From contig JAKUCV010006906.1 in NCBI GenBank assembly GCA_028386065.3, positions 1 to 64,000 of the forward strand: 64,000 nt of DNA, in the 5' to 3' direction. The position numbers and the translations under genes were made by a program. The first letter of the stretch is position 1. Every line of letters starts with the position of its first letter. Under the pieces are notes generated by a model that saw nothing but the letters and a program-made list of their open reading frames with translations, did no database searches and was not told where the DNA came from. Source of the stretch: Turnera subulata. Its lineage: Eukaryota; Streptophyta; Magnoliopsida; Malpighiales; Passifloraceae. Positions 49,219 to 61,092 of this stretch are shown piece after piece.

Positions 49219-51223
49219 AACATGCCGGGGACAGGTTCGCACATTATTATTCATAAACCAATTTCACAGACTTTTACCTTGCTGTTTTCTCAATTTTTTT
49301 TTGAGATAATAATTGATCCTACATTCAGTCAAAAGAAAAGATGATACATACCTCAATGTTAATATTTGTATTTTGTTATCGATCTGCTTGGGAAGAGTGA
49401 CTGGAAACAAAAAGAAAAAAACAAAATTAATTTTGGGATTAGTAGGTATGTGGGTAAATAAATATATATACACAATATATAGAATAAGTCGATCATCAAT
49501 CCTAATCCTTATTGGAATAGAATTATGAATCAATCCAGTTACGTTAGTGAAGCGATCATTATTTACAATATATGGGAGCCTTAATTGTTGTTTGATTTAA
49601 TTAATAATTAATGTAGGGCAGGACGGAAGCATTAATTTATTAGTATTGTGCTTTTGTTTGATTTAATTATTAATAATAATAATTAATGAAAGGCAGGGCA
49701 CGTGATTATTAATACCCATGGTATTTATGAAAAAAAGTATTTTAGTAGTTTCGCATATTTCACTGTTTTGGTGTTTTTCTATCTTGAGGCTTTTATAGAT
49801 AGTATAGATAGATAATTAGAGGTAACATCAAACTTATTGTGGCGGGTGAAAAGGGCTTGGTTGTGGGGGGTACTTGTGGGCACAAAAGGTCGGTGTGGTT
49901 GCCGGGATTGTTGGTTTCAGCACCCGTGATGGTTGAAAGTCCATCATTGTGTAATAATTGGTAGTAATAATGTTGATTTATGTTGCATTCCTTTGGTAAG
50001 GAAGCAATGGTGGCGGATATTCAAGGAGTTCAGCAGAATTGCATGAAATGTGTAGTTCTCCCAAGTTGTATATGTATGGGAAAATGCAGCCACTAGATAC
50101 TATGTCCCGTTCTCTTGAACCTCTGTTGATTTTTTTTCCTTTTGTTCTATAATAAACTTTTTATGGGTAACAGAAGTTGATGGATTGATTGTTTTCAAAT
50201 GAATTTGGAGACAAAGATCACCTTATATTCCCATTAAATGTTCATGATTGTTGGCCATATTCTTCGGTTTGCTTCACTTCTGTGGAGTGATTTTCTGAGT
50301 CTACCCCATGTTCGTATTTTTTTTGGTTTGTGTCGTGCGGTATAGAATAAATATTACAGTATGCAAACTACATATTTGCAAATTTGGAATAGCGAGCAAC
50401 CCTCTACTACCGGATTCGGTTGCTGAGGGATCAAACGAACGGTGTTACGCGTTCTTAGATCGGGTTTTGAGTTTTTGTAGACTAGTTTAAGCTATACTAA
50501 ATGAACATCATAAAATTGTAAGACCATATTAAATTGTAGCAAATAAAATAAAGATAAAAACTTAATTGAATAATAGTAGTAATTTTTAGTGGTTTGTTTT
50601 GGACCATTCTATTTGAGTGATAGGTGACATATATAGACATTCTAAATAACCAGAAAATGATTACAAAATTCAAATCTCCTTAGGAATTAGCTCACTTTCA
50701 AATTCAAATCTTCCGAGATATGCTGAGCAAAATATCAACTCCAACCTGCTCTTGGATTTCTAACGGTTAATAAACCCAATGACCACCCTTCTTAAAACTT
50801 GACACAGGCCAATGATCAATATTGAAGACACAGGCCAACGGTTAATGTTCCCCTCAAGCCCTAACTTTAAATGATTTTGGGTTTGGTATAAACAGTTGTG
50901 CCCCTTATCCCTTTAATTCTTCGGATCATGTGAATTAAAGGGATGGCCACCGAATCAAGAGGACCAATATCACTAATACGCGACCATCCAACAAATTCAA
51001 TAATGATCATTGGCCCCAAGGCCATCCTCCACAGCCCTTTGTACCGCGGCCTACCACTTACAATTACCTAGCCAACGGCCACTGAGTCATACTAGTCACT
51101 AACCAAAGCACGTTACCTAATCATTGACCACGGCCCCCGACCACTAAAACATCATGATCACTGCAATACTGGCCGCAACACTTTTTGTCGAATATCCCCA
51201 GGACTTAGTCCCACCAACCTGCA
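49219..51223. other. Intergenic DNA, nothing recognised
   Basis: AT-rich. Around 49860-50090 and 50380-50460 short GC-richer patches have no supported reading frame. The segment 50760-51220 contains recurrent GACCAC/GGCCA(A/C) words and may be the upstream part of the LTR or satellite-like unit that carries the 52 bp repeats. Confidence 0.4.
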
Positions 51224-51622
51224 GAGGTCAAAGGTAATCCATAGTCGGACCGCTAGGAGGGGACCACCAATCTCCAAAAGGTCAAGGACAATCAAAGCCA
51301 GACCACTAGGAGGTGATCACCAATCTCCAAAGGTCAAGGCAAATTAAAGTCAAACTACTAGGAGGTAATCACCAATCTTCAATGGTCAAGGCAAACCAAA
51401 GTCAGAACACTAGGAGGCGATCACCAATCTCTAACAATTAAGGCAAACCAAAGTAGGACTAGTAGGAGGTGATCACCATTCTCCAACGGTCAAAGCAAAC
51501 TAAAGTCGGACCACTAACAAGCGAACACCAATCTCCAACGGTCAAGGTAAACCAAAATTGGTTCACTTTAGGGCAACCACCAATCTCCAAAGGTCAAAAG
51601 CAAACCTACTAAGAGGCGACCA
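51224..51622. repeat. 52 bp tandem repeat, about 7-8 copies
   Basis: The consensus ACCAATCTCCAA.GGTCAAGG followed by CAAACCAAAGTCGGACCACTAG and GAGGCGATC repeats head to tail with a 52-53 bp period; copies are 10-25% diverged by eye. No reading frame is conserved. Confidence 0.9.
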
Positions 51623-51929
51623 TTACAACGAACTGCCAAAGGAAAATGGACATCCAACGTCGGTTTTGACACCCAATAGCACGGCCGTTATATATATCAT
51701 ATCACGACTGTTGTGCGTATAATAAAATACTTCGACCGTCAGTATGAAATTGGCCAATAAATAGTAAAGCTACCAATCTCACATGGATTGTCGTGGAAGA
51801 ATGGGTATTTGATCTTTTCTTGTAATTCCAGTCTGTGTTTGCTTGTTGAGGGTCTTCTTGCAACCTGAAATTCAAACATAGGTTGGTCTTCATCATTTAA
51901 TGAAATGACTTCTCTCCTAAAAATCTGCT

Positions 51930-53977
51930 TGTAGAGAATGTGTTTTAGGGTTTTCTCAAGCACACCAAACCGTGTTGCCTCATGTATATTATATAGGAAA
52001 ACAAAGTACAACAGATAGGATACAACTGGACAGAGTCCAAGCATAACTCTAGCTGTACACTTATGCCTAACATTATCTATACTAGGTATCGTTGTAGTGT
52101 AGGAGACAACTATTGCTAACACTCCCCCGCAAACTAAACCGGGAGCTTGCACAGGTTAAGTTTGGTTCGGAGCTGTTGGAAGCGGGTCAAAGATAAAGCT
52201 TTGGTGAGGATATCAGCAAGCTGTCCTTCACTATTGACATACTTAATACGAAGCTGCCGCTGCGCAACTTGTTCGCGGACAAAATGGAAATCAAGTTCAA
52301 CATGCTTTGTGCGCATGTGATTCACCGGGTTGTGACTGAGATAAGTGGCACCAATGTTGTCACACCAAAGAACGGGAACAGAATGAGAAACCCCTAACTC
52401 AGTAAGCAACGACTTTATCCACAACAATTCTGCACTTCCGTCAGCCAAGGCTTTGTATTCAGCCTCTGTTGAAGACCGAGCAACTGTGCGTTGCTTACGC
52501 GATGCCCAAGACACCAAATTTGATCCGAGATAAACTAGGTATCCACCTGTTGAGCGGCGATCATCGGGGTTGCCACCCCAATCGGCATCAGTATACACAT
52601 GTAGTGTAGAAGACGAGTGTCGCCACAGATGAAGGCCCATTGTTTGTGTATGTTGCAGGTACCTGAGAATGCGTTTGACTGCAGTAAAATGTTCCTGCTG
52701 CGGCTGATGCATAAACCGACTAACCTGGCCAACGGCATACACGATGTTCGACCGAGTTAGGCCTAAGTATTGGAGTGAGCCAACGACTTGGCGATACAGA
52801 GTCGGATCGGAATAATCATCATTATCTGCAGAACGAAGTTTCTTGGAAGTAGATGCTGGTGTTTGCACCGCTTTGCATTCAAGCATACCAACCTTTCGTA
52901 ATAAATCTCGAACATAGCGTTGTTGTATTAACAATACACCATCAGGAACATAAGTGACTTCGATACCAAGGAAAAAGTTCATCTTGCCGAGATGTCGAAG
53001 AGAGAATTCAGCGCCAAGACGTTGGATCAACTGTTATTGAACTGACTACTGTTACCTGTGATTAAGATATCATCAACATAGATGAAAATATACACAACCA
53101 CACCACCCTGTCGATAAACCAATAGAGAGGAATCAGAGCGTGAAACCACAAAACCACAAGCAACCAGGTAGTCACTGAGGCGTTTGTACCATGCCCTCGG
53201 CGCCTGTTTTAACCCCTACAAAGACTTCTTCAAACGACAGACATGATTGGGCTTATCCTCGACAACAAAACCCTGTAGCTGGGCCATGTAGACCTTTTCA
53301 TCAAGCAGGCCATGCAGAAAGGCATTCCGCACATCTAACTGTTGTACAGCCCAGTTTTGTGAGATAGCATGGCTAAGAACAACACGGATAGTAGTGGACT
53401 TAACCACAGGACTGAATATCTCTGAATAGTCTACTCATTCTCTTTGATGGAATCCCTTGGCAACAAGTCGCGCCTTGTAGCGCTCAACCTCCCCATTTGC
53501 TTTCTTTTTGATCCGAAAGACCCACTTATTACCCACTACGTAGTTGGTGTGTGTCAATTGAATCGACACGGCATGATGAGAATTGCTAAGAGTCTGGATT
53601 TGAGGAGGAACAATAGCAGCAGCAGTTGCGGCCGGAAAAAGACCAGCCATGGTGGATGATGTATTGGCACTGGAAGACGAGCCAGTGACAGAACCAGAAG
53701 AAGGAGCCTCAGTATTGGCCATGAGAAAGACAAAGAGAATATTTGGAAAGGAATTAGGTGCGTTAAGCGTGAGGCTCCGCTACCATGTAGAGAATGTGTT
53801 TTAGGGTTTTCTCAAGCACACCAAACCGTGTTGCCTCATGTATATTATATAGGAAAACAAAGTACAACAGATAGGATACAACTCGACAGAGTCCAAGCAT
53901 AACTCTAGTTGTACACTTATGCCTAACATTATCTATACTAGGTATCGTTGTAGTGTAGGAGACAACTATTGCTAACA
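51930..53977 (-). mobile_element. Ty1/copia element III, internally deleted (Ale-like)
   Basis: 192 bp LTRs at 51930-52121 and 53786-53977 differ at only two positions by eye. The target duplication CTGCT is perfect (51925-51929 and 53978-53982). The primer-binding site TGGTAGCGGAGCCTC follows the right LTR, and the polypurine tract GTTTGCGGGGGAG precedes the left one. The interior holds only the start of gag joined to RT and RNase H; protease and integrase are gone. The lineage is inferred from WAVQQLDVRNAFLHG and TLYRQVVGSLQYLGLTRSNI. Confidence 0.92.
52134..53750 (-). pseudogene. Copia III gag start fused to RT and RNase H
   Basis: The minus-strand start at 53722 reads MANTEAPSSGSVTGSSSSAN. 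After SIQLTHTNYVV, the usual gag beginning, it passes straight into GNKWVFRIKKKANGEVERYK of RT. A stop follows FHQRE (53435), and further breaks lie between 53030 and 53220. YVDDILITG and the 298-residue frame 52134-53030 (FFLGIEVTYVPDGVLLIQQR to the end) carry the RT thumb and RNase H (YTDADWGGNPDDRRSTGG, SSTEAEYKAL, LWCDNIGATYLSHNP), with the normal C-terminus next to the polypurine tract. Confidence 0.9.
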
Positions 53978-54255
53978 CTGCTCTCCATCTCTCCACCCCT
54001 AGTTTTCACACTCGGAACATCTGCAAGTTCTTCTTCTATAAACTTCATAAGATCGATCACTGGTCTTTTTGAAACTCACTGTTTGGTGATCTTTGTTGAC
54101 TTTGAAGTCGCTTTAGGTCTCCAGAAATTTTTCACTTTCTCTGGACTGTGAAGTTGTTATTGTTCTTTGTGACCATTCTCCTAAATAAAATTGATCTTCC
54201 CTCGCAAGTCGCACCTCCTTCCTTAGTCGTTGGATTCTTCTTTTTTATGATTTTG

Positions 54256-54543
54256 TCATTTTAAAAAGGCTGTTCTAGTACTCCAGTCTGGCTTCTGTTG
54301 GAGATAATACTGATCGGGGATCTTAAGGACATTGGTGATGATATTGTATACTCCTGGATTTAGAGCTATGCTTTTACTCTCCAACAACTCATTGATATCA
54401 GCTTTGAACGGCTTGTGGCTTGATGGTGTATGGTCATACTTGCACTTTGGACACCTCTTTACTCTCTGTACTATATTAGGAGTGGTGTGATGGCTCTGGC
54501 TAGTAGTGGCTCGATGACCATTGGTAATCGCTTTTTGGTTCAA
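54256..54543 (-). pseudogene. Unidentified small ORF with CxxC motif
   Basis: The minus-strand frame reads RVKRCPKCKYDHTPSSHKPF and then ADINELLESKSIALNPGVYN, ending DWSTRTAFLK before a stop. RCPKCKYDH could be half of a zinc-binding site. I do not recognise the family. The minus strand continues gene-like in broken frames to about 54917. It lies between a copia element and a gypsy remnant and may belong to an unrecognised mobile element. Confidence 0.3.
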
Positions 54544-55261
54544 GCCAATAGGAATGGTTTGATGGCTCTTCTTGTTGGGACTAGCCTGATTGCTCTAACT
54601 ATCGGCAATGCTTTGTTGATCACGGCCATTGCGAATGGATTGACATCTTTGTCCATATCGGAGCCCTTTAACTGATGGAGAATCTTCTTTATGAGGATTT
54701 GGATTTGTATTGTCCCCCTAGTGGATCGGTCTCACCAAATTGACCAATGATTGGCCGTTTTGATTATTCTTAAGTGCTTCTTGTGGATCACTATCCAAGC
54801 TACAAAGGCCAACACATTGATCATAACTTGGGTGGTCTTCTTCGGCATTCTAATCATAACATGGACCTTCTTTTTCAGAAAAGGGATATACCTCTTATAA
54901 CCCCCTTTGTCGACCATTAAAGGTATCCTGTAACTGTGACTTCCCTATAATAGAATATGGCCATCAGGATACAAATGGTCAAAAATTTCATTGGCCTTAG
55001 AGAATTCAAGTGGAGATGGCCAAGGATCTCTTAGCACCTAAATTTTGACTGTTCGTTTTCGTGTCTTGTTCTTGCATTTAGTCACGCCTAGTTGCATTCT
55101 TTCGCACTTAGAGTCTATAAAAATCCAAAAATATTTTCAAAGGATCATAGGGACCACATCCATCATTCATTGTGCCAAAAAGTATTTGGGGACCTCTCGA
55201 GATTTTCTTGGAATTTTTTGTGAGTATGACTAAAATTCTATAATTTGCGTGAAGAGGTATT

Positions 55262-55689
55262 GGTCACTACCGTGACCGACCCAGTCACATACCATGACAT
55301 GGCGGTCACCTAGGTGACTGTCTTGTCACATATCATGACATACTAGTCACGGATGTGACCGTACGGTCATAAGGGAATCCATACCATTCACATGGTCAAG
55401 CATGGCCATCGGGGCTTCTTGGCCAATGAACAGTGTTTTTGGCTTCATTTGTCCGATTATGCGCTACACATGAAAAAAAGGAAGTTCGTTGGAATTTCGA
55501 GCCAGTTTCCGAGCAAATTCTAGACACAAAGACATATATCCCACATTTTTATGGGAATTTTTAGAGGTCTGGGTGAGCCCGTTCGTGTTCTCTAAAGTTC
55601 TTGACCTGAAGCCATCACGGTCACCGTGGTGACCGATTGGTCACCTATTTTGTACTGAAGACATGAAGTGGTGACCGGTTGGTCGCTAC
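55262..55689. repeat. Clustered GTCAC/GTGAC palindromes
   Basis: Units are GGTCACTACCGTGACC (55262), GTCACATACCATGAC, the perfect palindrome GTCACCTAGGTGAC (55305-55318), TGTCACATATCATGACA, GTCACGGATGTGAC, and near 55619 CACGGTCACCGTGGTGACCG and following. They lie upstream of the gypsy remnant and may belong to its LTR or leader. Confidence 0.7.
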
Positions 55690-55899
55690 AACAAAAAAGT
55701 TTGACTATAACAGAAGTTAAAACTAGTGATTGACATTAAATAATATTTTTCACACTCGGTGCACTTCACACAGCAAAATTTGTGACGTCATCATCGACAG
55801 GGAGCTATACAAATGTTGCAGCAATTGATATGGTGGATAAATTGCAATTTAAATCAGAAGCATATCCACAACCTTACAAACTCCGATGGTTACGAAAGG

Positions 55900-58780
55900 G
55901 AGGCGATATCAAGGTAACAAAACAATGCTTTAGTCCAATTTTCCATTGGCATAAATTATGAAGATGGTGTTAGATATAATGTAGTACATGTGGATGCTTG
56001 TCATTTGCTCTTGGGTAGACCATGATAATATGGCAGAAAGATTGTCTATAATGGATTTTAAAAGACCTATCGTGAAAGTGGGGTTAAGGTTGTTCTCGCA
56101 CCTCTAATGCTAGAAAAATATTTTCAAACCTATTTTAGGGGAGAAAAATAATCTACTTTCTGGTAAAGAATTCAAGAAGGCTATACAAGAGGAAGAAAAA
56201 CAATCTATGCTCTTATTTTTGTCGAGGAATCTTTGCTTCTTTGGAAAAAGTTCATCCATCAGTACAACCTCTACTTTAACAATTTTCTGACATAATTCCA
56301 GAAGATATTCCAGATGGTTTGCCGCCTGTGAGAGATATTTAGCATTGTATCAACTTCGTTCCTAGTACAGTCCTTCCTAATAAAGCAGCATACTGAATGA
56401 ATTCAACAGAAAGTAAAGAATTGCAGCGGTAAGTTGATGAACTTATGGCTAAAGGATTAATACGTGAAAGTATGAGTCCTTGTGCCATACCAGCCCTTTT
56501 GGCACCGAAGAAAGATGGATGATGGCATATGTGTGTTGATAGTCGAGCAATCAATAAGAACACCATCAAGTATCGGTTGCCTATTGCATGACTTGATAAT
56601 CTTCTTGATCAACTACATAGACCTAAGGTATTCTCTAAAAGTGATTTTTTTAGTGGTTATCATCAAATTAGAATGAAACTAGGAGATGAATGGAAAATAA
56701 CTTTCAAGATTGCAATGGCTTATGTGGGTGGCTAGTCATGCCATCTGGATTATCTAATGCTCCAAGAATTTTTATGAGACTAATGACTCATGTTTTTAGA
56801 CCATTCACAGCCAAATTTGTTGTTGTCTACTTTGATGATATTTTGATTTATAGCAGATCCCATGAAGAGTATTTGGATTATCTGCATAGGGTATTTCAGA
56901 CCTTGTGAGAGCAAAAGCTATATACCAAATTGAAGAAGTGCAATTTCCTTACATATAAAATTGTCTTCCTTTGCTACATTGTGTAAGCCACATGATTCAT
57001 GCAGATCTAAGTAAGATTGAAGCTATTTCTTACTGGTCAATTCCTGCTTCTCTTCATGACATAAGGAGTTTTCATAACCTTGTCTCTTTTTACCGTAGGT
57101 TAATTCAAAGCTTTAGCATTCTTATTGCCCAAATCATAGAGTGCTTGAAAGGCGAATCATTCAAAAGCAGTCCAAAAGAGCTTTGAGCTTATGAAAAAAA
57201 ACAATGACACAAGCTCCGATCCTCATTATTCCAAATTTCGGCAACTTTTTTGTAGTCGAATGTGATGCTTCAAATGTCAATATTGGTGGTTGTGCTTAGC
57301 TAAGAAGGCAGGCCCATTGCTTTCTTCAGTGAAAATTTGACTAACCCTCGAACAAAGTATTCCACTTATGATAAGAAGTTGTATGCAATGATAAGAGCTC
57401 TTGATCACTAGAGTCATTTTCTACTTTTACAGGAGTTTGTTCTCTATATTGACCATGAAACATTGAAATACTTAAACAGCCAACACAAATTCTCCAAGTG
57501 CCTTGTTTAATGGGTTGAGTTTTTATATTCATACACTTTCTCTCTCAAACACAAGCCTGGCAAGCTCAATCAAGTAGCTGATGCTCTTAGTAGAAAGCAT
57601 TAATTGCTTGATACTATGGAGACCAACGTCATTGTATTCCATATAATAAAAGAGGTTTATCAAGATGATGTTGATTATGGCACAATTTGGGAAGTTTGTT
57701 CAGAAGGATCCATTGATCGCTACTTCAAGTAAGACAACTTTCTTTTCAAGAACAACAATTTATGCATCCCTCAATGTTCACTGCGAGAGGAAATCATCTG
57801 CGAAGCTCATGGAGGAGATGTTGCTGGTCATTTAAGTAGGGATAAGAGACATTGACTCTTATCGAAGAAAAATTCTTTTGGTTGAAAATGACTAAAGATG
57901 TTGCAAGTCTTGTGGAAAGATGTGACATCTGTCATAAAGCTATGATGCATGGAAAAAATACTGGCGTGTACATACCACTTCCTTCCAAACTCACTTTGGG
58001 AAGATGTCAACATGGATTTTATTCTTGGACTTCCATGCACACAACGAAACAAGGATTCAATCTTTGTCATCTTTGACAGATTTTTCAAGATGGCTCATCT
58101 CATTCCTCGCAACAAAATAGCAGATGCAAGCCATGTTGTTGATCTATATTTTTGTGAAGTAGTTAAACTTCATGGAATTCTTAAGTCCATTACTTTTGAC
58201 CGTTACACTAAATTTTTGAATCACTTTTGGAGAACACTTTAGAGGAAATTTGGTACTAAATTACAATTTAGTACTTCTCATCTTCCTCAAACTTATGGGC
58301 AAACTGAAGTAGTGAATCCAAAGTTTTACTAAGGAGTTCGGTAATGAAGAATGTCAAAGAGTGGGATTTGCACCTTGCCCAAGTTGAATTTACTTACAAC
58401 CGATCGAAGAACTCCCCTTTTGAAGTGGTCTATGGTCACAATCCTAACAGTCTTTTGGATCTAATTCCAATTCCAATTAAATAAGGATTTAGTGGAGATG
58501 CAAGTGAAAGGGAACATGAGATCAAGCAATTGCATGAAAAGGTGAGAGCTCACATTGAGAAACAAACTGAAAAATATCATGAGCGTGCAAACAAATTTCA
58601 GAAGCCGATAACATTGAAAGGTGATTATGGATTAACTCGAGGAAAGAAAGGTTTCCTAATAAAAAAAAAGTCAAAACTCTCTCCCCAAGCAGATGGTCTG
58701 TTCAAAGTTTTGCAGCGACTTGTAGAAAATACTTATAAAACTGAACTTATTGAAGACTAGGGTTTTTGCAATATTTAATA
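55900..58780 (+). mobile_element. Degenerate Ty3/gypsy gag-pol (chromovirus-like)
   Basis: Plus-strand fragments in the gypsy order. End of protease is at about 55985 (VDACHLLLGRP). RT is at 56280-57000, with [38 protein letters not shown] and [20 protein letters not shown]. RNase H is at about 57245 (FFVVECDASNVNIGG). The integrase zinc region is at 57870-57960 ([12 protein letters not shown]) and its core at about 58010-58250 ([34 protein letters not shown]). The end of pol reads KKSKLSPQADGLFKVLQRLV at 58660-58760. Stops and frameshifts are everywhere. LTR ends could not be found, so the element limits are unknown. Confidence 0.85.
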
Positions 58781-58861
58781 TAGTAGCCTTATACCAATAT
58801 AATGTAGAAGATCGAGATATAGTCTCGAGAACGAGTCTTCTTTTAACCAGAGTCAAAGATT

Positions 58862-59068
58862 GATGCATGAACATTTTAGTCCAGGGTGCAAGACTTTCTG
58901 GAAAGATAGGAATCACCAAAAGTGACACTGAAGCATTTTTAGTTAAAAGTTATAGCTTGTACAATTTTCAAAAAAGCCAAAAATCATCGAAAGTGATGCA
59001 TGAGCAGTTTTAGACAGAAGTTTAGAGCTTGCAAGATTTTCAAGAATGGCAAGAATCACCGTAAGTTA
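58862..59068. repeat. Degenerate 68 bp tandem repeat
   Basis: Three units, each with a core like GCATGA(A/G)CA..TTTTAG, TTGCAAGA.TTTC and AATCACC..AAGTGA. They follow the gypsy pol end and probably sit in its 3' untranslated part or LTR. Confidence 0.5.
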
Positions 59069-59459
59069 CTTTCACTCCACAATTTCTAAGGAAATGGTAC
59101 AGAAGAGTTAATGCATATAGAATTTGTAAAATAACCTATTGATGAGCATGAAATTACATATAGTTTACAGCATACGCTGCAGTCTTTTGGCCTTGGATTT
59201 AGCATTCATTCATGCATTTAGTTGGAAAACCAATTACTTTCATGCCAAATCCTATCTTTCTTACATGTGTTCACTTTCAGGTGCATTTACACACTTTTGG
59301 AGGAGGAATTTATGGTTTTAGCCCAGAATCTGTGAGGCACCGTGCAGAGTCCTGTTCCTTACAGCATGCTGTCGACAAGACCAACTTTTTGAGCAAACTT
59401 GCGCCTAACTTCCAGGATATAAAAGAGGATGCACACACATACTTTTAGGATGAAAAGAA

Positions 59460-60400
59460 GACCTAGCTGCTATATTTCAAGATGGAAAATTATTATTCAA
59501 GAATTAGGGTTTTATAAGGAGACTTTGGCATTATAAATAGAAAGAAGAAAACCCTAGGAAGACAGTGTTGCACACTTCGGTAAAATTACTTTGAGAGCAG
59601 CAAGGTTCAGAGATCTCTGCAGGAAGAATTGGAATTCTTTGTTGGACTTTTTATTTGTAAGTTGACGAATTGGATTTTTAGCTTTGTTATTCACATTTTT
59701 ATGAATTAAATCCTTCATCTAGGTTTATGAGATGTAACTACTATCATGTTATTTGATTAATAATTCAGACTTGGTATTTTTATTTTCGTTCTTGCCTTGA
59801 TTTGTTTACAGAGTGCCTCATAGTGCTATTGGTTTGATCACCCTTTAGTGCTATTTTAGATGACCGAGTGAAGAACTGAGAGGTGAAACTAGGGATTCTG
59901 AATATTCTGTAACAAACCTTTAGCCTACTGATCGCCGAGAGGGACTTTAGGTTAATTGAGGATCACAACACTTGGCACAACGTCACTGTGCAATATGACA
60001 TATTACACTGGCGAAAGCGGGTAATTTGGGACTAGGGCAGGATTACGATACTGGCGAAAACAGATTGTAGTTAATTTAGGTTAGGTAGCCCTTCAAGGTG
60101 GTCGAAATTATTTACCAAAAAAATGAGTTACTGTTAGTTAACTAGGCAATAGTGAATCACAGACAACCTAGGTCTCCATGTCCTTAATTCTTCTTATTTG
60201 AGTTCGATACAATTACTTTTATTATCTGTTTTCTTATCGCAATAATTCCTACATCACGACTTCTACTTATTTACTTGTTATTATTAGTCTAATCGATTGA
60301 ATTCTACCTTGCATATTATAGCGTACTACTTACAATTATTTTGTGATCACCTAACCTACCATTTATAGTTAAGTGTGAACTGAAGTTATATTTGATAAAA
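59460..60400 (+). other. Possible LTR or leader of the gypsy remnant
   Basis: A TATAAATAG motif at about 59535 is followed by AGAAGAAAACCCTAGG and then T-rich sequence. This is the layout of an LTR promoter with R-U5. Without a second copy in the window it cannot be confirmed. No coding sequence seen. Confidence 0.3.
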
Positions 60401-60803
60401 AGAAAAAAGAATTCAAGTTATATTGTGTGCTATATTTATCTTGTATTTTTTATTTTCTTTTGCATGCATCTGCATGAGAGTCCAAGATACTTGCCTATAT
60501 GTACCATGTAATATAATGTTGGAAAGCATAAGTGAATTGAGTGAATTAGAATTGTTTTGGCGGCGAGTTTTCTCTATTCCTTCCAATTCATTTCTCATAG
60601 GTGAATTTTTTAGAGTTTGAGCTTAAACATTTTTTCTTTCTTTTAATTATTTTGAGTGATAATTATCTGTATTTCTAAGATAATTGTTGAGATTGAGTAT
60701 TATAACTCTATATTTAAGATAGTAATTTTCTATACCCTTAAATATTTGATTCCCAACAAATCTAAATTTACTCATATCTAATTAATCTCCTTGGTCTAGC
60801 ATC

Positions 60804-61060
60804 TGCAAATGTTTGAGTTTGCTGATTGAATCAGGCAACTCTCTGACAACTGGTTCCCAACTAAAATCTTGTCGTGGAAAACGAAGCACTCTTAAGTCTT
60901 AAGCATGGAAAAGTCGTCAACAAATTAATATGGTTTTCTGCACCTTAAATTCCATATGTTGACCACTGGAGGAGCGTACATATCTGTAGCTCGCTTTATG
61001 GATTTTGTCCTTTAGGAGACTCAAATCTGCCACATCGAATGATACTCGATTCCTCCTAGT
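60804..61060 (-). pseudogene. Fragment of a paralogous NB-LRR gene
   Basis: About 257 bp that match, in the same orientation, the first LRRs of the neighbouring resistance gene (63055-63300). Shared words include GCAAATGTTTGAGTTTGCTGA and CAACTGGTTCCCAACTA. Small indels (a duplicated AAGTCTT at about 60890) break the frame. It lies just past the 3' end of the main gene. Confidence 0.85.
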
Positions 61061-61092
61061 ACGAGAGGGCTACTCATCTTATGGAAAAGGTT

